Shown: in pieces, positions 27,976 to 34,695 of the stretch | How the letters are laid out: each line of letters opens with the position of its first letter | Numbering within the stretch: the first letter of the stretch is position 1 | Source of the DNA: Runella zeae DSM 19591 | Lineage (GTDB): Bacteria; Bacteroidota; Bacteroidia; Cytophagales; Spirosomataceae | NCBI RefSeq assembly: GCF_000423565.1 | Contig: NZ_AUIF01000032.1 | Location: 79,445 to 143,444 of the forward strand | Length of the DNA: 64,000 nt | Reading direction: 5' to 3' | Made by a program: the position numbers and the translations under genes | The notes under the pieces: model-generated | What the model saw: only the letters and a program-made list of their open reading frames with translations | The model's database searches: none | Told to the model about the DNA's origin: nothing

Positions 27976-29097
27976 CTAAATCCCAATTTGTAATCGTAGA
28001 CTAGGTTGGACGCTTTTGAAGAAACCGTTAAAATAGATTTCGGGTTGTATCTTAAACATGCCATAGGTCATGACCGTCATTGAAAAATTCCAAGTGTTTT
28101 TGTCAAAAATAGGCCCATTTCTGCTTACTGAATGCCCTAAATACGCCCCAAACAGCACTTTTTCGGTATTTATATGTTTCGAGGAGGGGCGTCTAAAATC
28201 GTAAAAAGTAACGCCCAGATGCACAAAACCGTTGCTATGGGTCATAAAACGCTGGGTCTGGTCGTTGTGCTCGGTAAAAAACATGCTACGCCATCCCAAA
28301 GTATAGCCAATCGTTTTGTATTTGTTGGGAATAAACGTAAAATCTAATTGTGAGTTGGGCACCCATTGATTTCTAAACAAACCGATTCCAAACGAGGGAT
28401 GAACGGCGATAAAATCCTCTTTTTTGTTTTTGACCTTGCTAAACATCCTTCCCGACAAAGGTGTATCGGTGTATTCGAACGAAAACCGCTCGTCGGTCAG
28501 GTCGTGCCCCGTGTATTTTTTTACATCCTCAAGCGCCTTCAGTAGGTGTGCATTGGCCGTCGAAGTTTCAACAAGCCCCTGAGCATCTTCTAAGTTGTTC
28601 AGCACAAAACAAAAATATACCGACTCATTGACAACCAAACTTTTAGCATTCGGATTCCCTACTTTAATTTGAATGGGAGCGGTTGCATTTTGCACAATAA
28701 GCAGCGTATCTTGGGAGGTTTTCAGCAACAAAGGTTCCGCATTTTGCGGCCTAAGCTGGAAGCGTTGTTGGGCGGAGGTATGCTCTTTCAAATCCAGTTG
28801 GTAGTGCCCGTTGCTAAGGGGTTTGTAGATGACCGTGCGCGCATTGGTCGTTTCTTCCAGACCCGTTTTTATTTTTTTAAAATCCCTGACAAACAACGCA
28901 AGGGTAGAGTCGATGTTTTGAAACTGCTGTAAACTGCGCACGTTGGGGGCATACACCACCAGCTTATTCCCTTTTTCAAACTCAAATTGATAACGACTGT
29001 GCTTTTCGAGCACCCAAGGTTTCGTTCCTGGTAAATTTTGAGCAAAAGCGTGGCTCAGGATGCCCGCTGCGAGCATCGTTGTAATGAAGGTTTTCAT
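27976..29097 (-). CDS. Exported hypothetical protein, probable outer-membrane protein
   Basis: 373 aa with signal peptide MKTFITTMLAAGILSHAFAQ. The first half is beta-rich with no recognised motif. The second half has alternating hydrophobic and aromatic segments (TIGYTLGWRSMFFTEH, FVHLGVTFYDFRRPS, FGAYLGHSVSRNG, FSMTVMTYGMFKIQPEIYF) and ends SVQPSLRLQIGI, the pattern of a C-terminal beta-barrel. It is the third gene of a minus-strand operon behind an ECF sigma and a membrane anti-sigma-like gene, 24 bp from the latter, so it may be the effector or sensor of that envelope circuit. Family unknown. Confidence 0.6.
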   Translation of the reverse strand: MKTFITTMLAAGILSHAFAQNLPGTKPWVLEKHSRYQFEFEKGNKLVVYAPNVRSLQQFQNIDSTLALFVRDFKKIKTGLEETTNARTVIYKPLSNGHYQLDLKEHTSAQQRFQLRPQNAEPLLLKTSQDTLLIVQNATAPIQIKVGNPNAKSLVVNESVYFCFVLNNLEDAQGLVETSTANAHLLKALEDVKKYTGHDLTDERFSFEYTDTPLSGRMFSKVKNKKEDFIAVHPSFGIGLFRNQWVPNSQLDFTFIPNKYKTIGYTLGWRSMFFTEHNDQTQRFMTHSNGFVHLGVTFYDFRRPSSKHINTEKVLFGAYLGHSVSRNGPIFDKNTWNFSMTVMTYGMFKIQPEIYFNGFFKSVQPSLRLQIGI

Positions 29098-29121
29098 GGT
29101 ATTTAGAGGATTTTGAGTGTT

Positions 29122-29895
29122 TTAATCTTTTTTTCTGAGGTACGTCATGATGCTACTTTGCGACTGATTACTGCTGTTGGTTTGCCAATTAATCACCACA
29201 AACCCTTTGGCTTTGGCCTCTTTTTCGCGGGCTTCGGCCATTTCTATTTTCTGATAATCAGCCAATTCGTTGGCATGTACAATTTTAAACAAAGGTTTGG
29301 TTTTGCTTTTGGTCATAGAAAAACGGGACGGTTTTGCCGCAGGTGGCTGACTTGCTTCGGGTAGCGGTGCTGTGGTAAGTTCGGGAGTTGCTGCATCAAT
29401 CTCCGCCTTGGCAACAGTCACAGGTTCAACCGCCATAACTGGAAGTTTTGCTTCGTGGTCTGGCTCAATTTCAGAAAGAGTTGGAGTTGGCGCAAGGTGG
29501 GTCGCAGGCGATGATGCCACCCCTAATTTTTTGCGAACAATCGACCGTGCGGGCGTCACTTTCTGGCCCGTACTTTCTTTCGTTACTGTGACCAGAGGTT
29601 GTTTTGGCAACACCTCAACGTCATTGTTTACTACTTGATTATCAGCATTTTTTCCAGCAAACCAATGCATTCTCCAGCCCATTCCTCCCACCAATAACAG
29701 TAGCCCTACTGCCGCGACAATGCGGTAACGCATCCCCCCTCCTTGACGGCCCAACAACGGTTTTTCCTTTGCAACCGGATGTAGTTCGGCTTGTAATTGC
29801 TGCCAAACTCTCCCCGACCGAAAATTTTCGGGTGGACTATCGAGGCTGTCTAGCTCTTCCCTCACCCATTCGTCAAATCGTTCCGTATTGCTCAT
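29122..29895 (-). CDS. Single-pass membrane protein, probable anti-sigma factor
   Basis: 257 aa. The N-terminal cytoplasmic part (SNTERFDEWVREELDSLDSP...VWQQLQAEL) has the helical look of short anti-sigma domains. One membrane segment lies at about 58-75 (RIVAAVGLLLLVGGMGW). The remainder is Pro/Ala/Glu-rich and ends in a charged region (AEAREKEAKAKGFVVINWQT). Its start overlaps the end of the sigma gene by 23 bp (29873-29895), indicating translational coupling, which is the main reason to call it the cognate anti-sigma factor. It has no FecR domain. Confidence 0.7.
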   Translation of the reverse strand: MSNTERFDEWVREELDSLDSPPENFRSGRVWQQLQAELHPVAKEKPLLGRQGGGMRYRIVAAVGLLLLVGGMGWRMHWFAGKNADNQVVNNDVEVLPKQPLVTVTKESTGQKVTPARSIVRKKLGVASSPATHLAPTPTLSEIEPDHEAKLPVMAVEPVTVAKAEIDAATPELTTAPLPEASQPPAAKPSRFSMTKSKTKPLFKIVHANELADYQKIEMAEAREKEAKAKGFVVINWQTNSSNQSQSSIMTYLRKKD

Positions 29896-30427
29896 AGCCT
29901 CTTTGTTTTAAAAGTTGTTGTAACATAGCCCTTGCTTTGCTCAACTGCGACTTGGAAGTACCGACGTTGATGTTCAGTTGTTGGGCGATTTCTTCGTGTT
30001 TAAATCCTTCAACGACGTACAAATTGAACACCATTCGGTAACCTGCGGGCAATTCGAGCAGTGCGGCATAAATTGCTTCGGCATCAATCGACACATCAGG
30101 AGGCTCTATTTTATAGGCACTATCCGCTTCGCCGGTATCCGTAAATACGGGCAATGCCTTTTGTTGACGAAGGTGCATGAGGGCCTCGTTGACCATAATG
30201 CGTTTGAGCCAAGCTTCCAGACTGTGGTCATCGCGGTAGTCAAAATCGGGCAAGCCTCTAAAAAACTTCAAAAAACCATTCATCAACACTTCTTCCGCGT
30301 CTTGGCGGTGCCGAACGTAACGCATACAAAGCCGAAACAATCGCGCGGCAAAGCCCTCGTACAGCCTATTCTGCGCGAATTGGTTGTTTTCTTTGCACAT
30401 TTCAACAACTTTCTGCCAGCGATACAC
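29873..30427 (-). CDS. ECF-type RNA polymerase sigma factor
   Basis: 184 aa from a GTG at 30427; the next ATG (30400) would remove WQKVVE, which looks like part of region 2. Region 2: NRLYEGFAARLFRLCMRYVR, then QDAEEVLMNGFLKFFRGLPD. Region 4: AIYAALLELPAGYRMVFNLY, then HEEIAQQLNINVGTSKSQLS. This resembles the Bacteroidetes sigma factors paired with short single-pass anti-sigma proteins rather than FecR. It is first in an operon with the membrane protein and exported protein at 29122 and 27976. No consensus promoter was seen upstream. Confidence 0.88.
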   Translation of the reverse strand: MYRWQKVVEMCKENNQFAQNRLYEGFAARLFRLCMRYVRHRQDAEEVLMNGFLKFFRGLPDFDYRDDHSLEAWLKRIMVNEALMHLRQQKALPVFTDTGEADSAYKIEPPDVSIDAEAIYAALLELPAGYRMVFNLYVVEGFKHEEIAQQLNINVGTSKSQLSKARAMLQQLLKQRGYEQYGTI

Positions 30428-30726
30428 GGATTTGCTTCGTTTGGTTTCAATGATAGAAATGCAGAAATAACCAGGCGGGTTGCCTGAAAGGTAAAAAAAT
30501 AATGCTGGTGAAGTTAAGAATAACGTTAGCTTCTCGCTCGTGTTTTCTATTTATAGACTTCTATCCTAGTTGTTGACAAGGAAAGCTTGCTAATAAAAGG
30601 CACGATTTCGTGGTAACGATGATTATTTTAGCCTGAATCAACTCAAAATAGCATTATTAAATATTCGACGAGTACGCAAGGCTTTGGCGATATTGTAGTA
30701 ACGCCTAATATTGACTTCTCTCACTA
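30428..30726. other. Gene-free stretch upstream of the sigma operon
   Basis: AT-rich spacer between the sigma gene and repeat copy E. I see no gene, no clear terminator and no TAnnTTTG promoter for the minus-strand operon. Confidence 0.5.
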
Positions 30727-30840
30727 CCCCTAAACTCCAACTGGGACTTTTTTGGCTTCTGCATTTCCGACGCACAGATTTTAAATGCGTCAGAGACGCC
30801 ATACCATAAGCTTCCCGAAACATAGTTCGGCACGAGCGAG
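30727..30840 (+). repeat. Three-hairpin repeat, copy E (degenerate)
   Basis: H1 is largely eroded (ACCCCTAAACTCCAACTGGG), the H2 left arm is altered (GCATTTCCGACGCAC), the right arm is close to consensus, and H3 has a G-to-C change (CCCGAAACATAGTTCGGCACG). It is in tandem with copy F. Confidence 0.8.
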
Positions 30841-30850
30841 AGATCGCCTA

Positions 30851-30963
30851 TCCCCAAATTCCGATTTGGGGATTTTTGGCATGGCGTCTCCGACGCACAG
30901 ATTTTAAATGCGTCAGAGACGCAATGCCATAAGCGTCCCGAAACACAGTTCGGGACGAGTGAG
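30851..30963 (+). repeat. Three-hairpin repeat, copy F
   Basis: Near-consensus H1-H2-H3 with the short loop type and one change in the H3 loop (ACACAG). It ends 8 bp from the 3' end of the minus-strand esterase gene. Confidence 0.88.
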
Positions 30964-30970
30964 GTTTGAT

Positions 30971-32373
30971 TTATTTTCCTAATTTCCAATCATCGGTTCG
31001 GAAAGGAATAGCGGGTAAGCCTTCTTTGTTGAAGAGATTGGGGACGGGGGTGTCACGGAAAGCAAACCGCACCGCCACGGGCTGACTCACTTTGTCGGAC
31101 GTTACTTCTACTTGGTTGCCTTTTACGATTTTGGCTTTGGCTTTATGAAAAACGTGGTCACTGCCTGCTATTTCAAATTCGGCTAGTTCGGTATTTCCTT
31201 TGGCAATGAGACCGCTTTCGGCCCAATCAAATGTCACCCATGCTTTGTTGCCTTCCACTTGCCACGAACGATACTGAGGACTGCGATAATTACCCGTTTT
31301 TTGTCCGTAAGTTTCGGCCAATGCCCAGCCCGCCAAGCGATTGCCTACTTCTCGTTTGTAAGCTGGGTGAATATCGTTGAGATTGTCTACCAAATCCGTC
31401 ACCACAATCATTCCCGAATTGCGAATATCCATCGCGCGTGTTTGCATTTCACGCACTGCCGGGGCTTTAAATTCGGTGCTATCTCGGTAGTTGAAAGGAG
31501 CAATTTGAACATAATAAAAAGGGAAATTTTTTTGCCATGCCCCGCGCCAAGTATCTACCAAAAGGTGCATCAGTTGGTAATAAGTGGAAGGAAAATGTCG
31601 GTTTGATTCACCCTGATACCACAATGCCCCGCAATATTGAAAGGCGTAATCGGGGCTACCATGCCATTGTAGATATAGCCCGCCTGCCGTGGCCATCCTT
31701 TGCTCGGAATCATCGTTTCGGCGGAGATACGAGTATTAGGAAACATATTGACAATATGCTCAGGAATCCACGATTCGATATAAGATCCCCCCCAAGCCAC
31801 ATCTATCAGCCCAATCGGCACATTGAGGGATTGAGTGAGTTTTTTTCCAAAAAAATACCCCACCGCACTGAATCTCTTCAATGTGGAGGAGTCACAAATA
31901 GCCCATTTACCTTTGGTATCTGTTTGAGGGGTTTCGGCGGTGAGTTTGGGCATTTTAAAAAAACGAATGTTGGCATTATAGGCTGTCGGCAATTCGGCTT
32001 TGGCATCTTTTACGCCATGCTCTGCACTCCATTCCATATTTGACTGACCTGCGCACAGCCACACCTCCCCTACCATTACATTTTGGAGCACAATTTTATT
32101 ACGACCTTCGATTGATAGCGTATGTGGGCCGCCTGCTTTGGGTGTCGTGATTGTAAGTTTCCAAACGGCGTTTTCGTTCGTAACCGTATTTATTGATTCT
32201 CCTAGCCAACTACCCGTTACTTTTACTTTTTCTCCTGGCTGCGCCCAACCCCATACGGTGACCGACGACTGTTGTTGAAGTACCATATCATTGCTAAAAA
32301 TAGCGGGTAGCCATACATCCGCTATCGCTCCCAAAGGGCTCAAAAAGAGAAGAAAAACCCACAATTGTTTCAT
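30971..32373 (-). pseudogene. Sialate O-acetylesterase-like gene split by a one-base frameshift
   Basis: Family role: removes O-acetyl groups from sialic acid or other glycans. The first frame (32373 to 31570) has signal peptide MKQLWVFLLFLSPLGAIA, the jelly-roll start (LPAIFSNDMVLQQQSSVTVW) and the nucleophile block LCAGQSNMEW (Ser111). It stays homologous to GMVAPITPFNIAG, then runs out of frame. The second frame resumes at CGALWYQGESNRHFPSTYYQ and carries the catalytic VDNLNDIHPAYKREVGNRLA block. The break is at a run of four Gs (minus strand, 31627-31630). Five Gs would restore PFNIAGALWYQGESN exactly, giving a protein of about 467 aa. It is either a real recent mutation, phase variation or a homopolymer sequencing error. 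It carries no other damage. Confidence 0.88.
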
Positions 32374-32492
32374 TTTGTAGAAGGTGGTTTATGGTTTATC
32401 AATTCATAAAGCCCTCTTGTTATATTCTCTCCTCATGATACTCAAAAACTACCTCTCTAAAAAAAGAAGGAAAATTTGGTAGTTTGATTTTT

Positions 32493-32525
32493 TATAAACA
32501 ATTTTGTCGAACAATTCTGTTTATA
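32493..32525. promoter_or_regulatory. Palindromic operator at the tetR start codon
   Basis: Outer arms TATAAACA (32493-32500) and TGTTTATA (32518-32525), inner arms TTGT (32504-32507) and ACAA (32511-32514), symmetrical about 32509. The last base is the A of the tetR ATG. The site fits autoregulation by the TetR protein and is repeated at 33184. Confidence 0.7.
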
Positions 32526-33136
32526 TGCCCAAAATTGACCACGAGACCAAAGAAAAAATCTTAGCCGCTGCCGAAAAAGTCTTTCATAGCAACGGCTTTA
32601 AAGGCACGCGTACCTCCCAAATTGCCGAAGAAGCGGGTATCAGCCGCACCATGCTCCATTATTATTTCAACTCCAAAAAAGCTCTTTTTCAGGAAGTTTT
32701 GAAGAATACAATTGGTACGGTATTGGGTCATACTAAAAAAGTACTCGACAAATCGCTGTCCTTAGACCAACTCATTGAGCATGTAGTAGAAGTGATTGCC
32801 GATGTATTTGAAGCCAAACCTGGCCTGCCTAGTTTTGTAGTAAACCTCCTCAATGAATCTCCCGAAATCGCTTATTTTTTGGCCTATTCTCAAAATGACA
32901 CCCTACCTGTATTATTAGATGAAGTATTGAAAGAAGCTCAGAGCAAAGGAGAGGTGGATGCTCATCTTACAGGCGAAGATTTAATACTCAATATTTACGC
33001 CCTTTGTGCCATTCCTTATTTGGGGGCATCTTACATCAAAATCAAAGAAAAAAGGGACGATGAAGCCATGAGACTATTTTTAAAAGCCCGAAAAGAGAAA
33101 ATCAAAAGATTTGTTTTGAAAGGCATCCAACCTTAA
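32525..33136 (+). CDS. TetR-family transcriptional regulator
   Basis: 203 aa from the ATG at 32525; an in-frame TTG at 32504 lies inside the palindromic operator and is unlikely. The N-terminal helix-turn-helix is typical (ILAAAEKVFHSNGFKGTRTS, then IAEEAGISRTMLHYYFNSKK). The C-terminal ligand domain is less conserved. It is followed by an intrinsic terminator and then a second copy of its upstream palindrome before the FAD oxidase gene, so it most likely represses itself and that oxidase. The inducing ligand is unknown. Confidence 0.92.
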   Translation: MPKIDHETKEKILAAAEKVFHSNGFKGTRTSQIAEEAGISRTMLHYYFNSKKALFQEVLKNTIGTVLGHTKKVLDKSLSLDQLIEHVVEVIADVFEAKPGLPSFVVNLLNESPEIAYFLAYSQNDTLPVLLDEVLKEAQSKGEVDAHLTGEDLILNIYALCAIPYLGASYIKIKEKRDDEAMRLFLKARKEKIKRFVLKGIQP

Positions 33137-33148
33137 AACGCTTTTATC

Positions 33149-33176
33149 GATGACCTTTGATTGGTCATCTTTTTTT
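33149..33176 (+). terminator. Intrinsic terminator of tetR
   Basis: GATGACC (33149-33155), a 7-nt loop, GGTCATC (33163-33169) and seven Ts. It separates the tetR transcript from the operator and promoter of the next gene. Confidence 0.8.
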
Positions 33177-33183
33177 GACTTTT

Positions 33184-33216
33184 TATAAACAATTTTGTCG
33201 AACATTTTTGTAAAAA
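33184..33216. promoter_or_regulatory. Second copy of the TetR-type operator, upstream of the FAD oxidase gene
   Basis: Identical to the tetR site over the left 24 bases from the TATAAACA arm through TTGTCGAACA at 33184-33205 and nearby flank. The right outer arm is degenerate (TGTAAAAA). It lies 10 bp before the ATG at 33226. Confidence 0.65.
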
Positions 33217-33225
33217 AAACTTACC

Positions 33226-34635
33226 ATGTTATCCCATTTGAACCCTAAACCTATTTTAAGCAAAATGCCTTCATTATACATCAAGGGAAATATCCTACGG
33301 AAAGAAGACCGGGGATTTGAAAAAGCCCTTATGGATACTTTATTCAACAAACTCGACCCCAAAAGGCGTCCTTTTTGTATCATCACACCCCACAATGTTG
33401 CTGATATTATAGCCACTATCCGCTATGCCAAATCTATCGGCAAAACCATCAGCGTGTGCTCAGGCGGGCAAAGTTGGTCGGCCAATCATATTCGAGAAAA
33501 CAATATTCTTATCAATATGGGTGGCTTTAACCATTTTCAAATCAACAAAGAAAACCTAACGGCCCAAGTAGAACCGGGAGTTGAAGGGGGGATGTTTTTA
33601 AATGCTTTGATGAATCAAAATTTGTTTTTCCCAACCGGGCATTGCAAACACACAAAGTTAGGAGGTCACTTATTGCAAGGAGGGTTGGGGTGGAATAGCC
33701 GAAAATTTGGGATAGCCTGCGAAAATGTGACAGGGCTAGATATTGTCACCGCAAACGGCGAATTGGTTCATGCCAATGCCTCACAAAATACCGATTTGTT
33801 TTGGGCAGCGCGTGGAGCAGGAGGAAGTTTTTGTGGCATAGTTGTGTGTTTTCATCTTCGTTTGTTTACTAAGCCTCTCTATAGTGGGGCTATTACGCAA
33901 GCTTATGATATGAAGCATTTAGAAGAAGTGTATCGGTGGGCATATGAGGTAGGCCCACAAGTGCCTGCGGCAGCCGAGCTACAGCTCTTAATGAGTAGGC
34001 GAGTCTTAAAATTTTTAGGTGCTGGCATCGAAGCCTCCGTGCCTATTTTTGCTGATTCCAAAGAAGAGTTAGAAGAGGCAAAGGCTTTTATGCTCCAAAG
34101 TCCCATTAAAAAGAAAGCTTTTTTGAGTACGCCTTTTGTGCCTTATCAAGTAACTACTATGTGCCGTTTTAGGGCGATTCACTATCCCGAAAATCATCAT
34201 TGGTGTGTAGATAATATGTGGACATCGGCTACTATTGATGAGCTTTTGCCTTATTTAAAAGGAATCTCCAAAGCCTTACCTCCGGCCCCTTCTCATATGC
34301 TTTGGCGCAATTGGCACCCTTCAAATCGTCGGGCAGACATGGCTTTTTCGGTCGAAGACAAAATTTATTTGGGATTATATGGAGCGTGGAAATCTCCCCT
34401 ACAAACCCGAAAATCTTGCACATGGGCTACTGATTGGATGCGGTGGATGTCTCATTTATCTTCCGGTATTCACCTAGCCGACGAAAACCTCCGCAACCGC
34501 CCTGCACGTTTCATGTTGGATACGCATCTACAGAAATTAAATCAAATAAGGGCCGTAAGAGATTCTTCTCAAGTTTTTAGTACGTGGCCTACTTGTCCCT
34601 ACTCCTCTTATGACCCGCGTGTACTATATCCATAA
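33226..34635 (+). CDS. FAD-linked oxidase (PCMH-type, berberine-bridge-enzyme-like)
   Basis: Flavin oxidase, 469 aa, no signal peptide. The FAD-binding PCMH domain covers about 45-225 (CIITPHNVADIIATIRYAKS, VCSGGQSWSANHIRENNILI, HLLQGGLGWNSRKFGIACEN, DLFWAARGAGGSFCGIVVCF). Members with bicovalent FAD use a His in the GGHS motif and a Cys about 60 residues later. Here the His position is Gln82 (SGGQSW), while Cys140 (TGHCKHTKLGGH) is kept, so flavin may be bound by one bond or none. The C-terminus (LQKLNQIRAVRDSSQVFSTW) fits the usual end of the family. It is probably controlled by the TetR protein encoded upstream. Substrate unknown. M14 (33265) is an alternative start. Confidence 0.88.
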   Translation: MLSHLNPKPILSKMPSLYIKGNILRKEDRGFEKALMDTLFNKLDPKRRPFCIITPHNVADIIATIRYAKSIGKTISVCSGGQSWSANHIRENNILINMGGFNHFQINKENLTAQVEPGVEGGMFLNALMNQNLFFPTGHCKHTKLGGHLLQGGLGWNSRKFGIACENVTGLDIVTANGELVHANASQNTDLFWAARGAGGSFCGIVVCFHLRLFTKPLYSGAITQAYDMKHLEEVYRWAYEVGPQVPAAAELQLLMSRRVLKFLGAGIEASVPIFADSKEELEEAKAFMLQSPIKKKAFLSTPFVPYQVTTMCRFRAIHYPENHHWCVDNMWTSATIDELLPYLKGISKALPPAPSHMLWRNWHPSNRRADMAFSVEDKIYLGLYGAWKSPLQTRKSCTWATDWMRWMSHLSSGIHLADENLRNRPARFMLDTHLQKLNQIRAVRDSSQVFSTWPTCPYSSYDPRVLYP

Positions 34636-34672
34636 AAAGAGAGAGGAACGAGATCAAAACCCCGCTCCTCTC
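34633..34672 (-). terminator. Intrinsic terminator of the GH2 gene
   Basis: GAGAGGA (34641-34647) pairs with TCCTCTC (34666-34672), with two more inner CG pairs. Read on the minus strand, the stem is followed by Ts (complement of AAAAA at 34634-34638). It lies between convergent genes and may also slow plus-strand transcription. Confidence 0.65.
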
Positions 34673-34695
34673 AATTGGTAAAATACTCCAAAAAA

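Noticed and set aside
23065..30963. Three-hairpin repeats as a CRISPR array
   Set aside because: Copies are few, diverged, unevenly spaced and lack cas genes.
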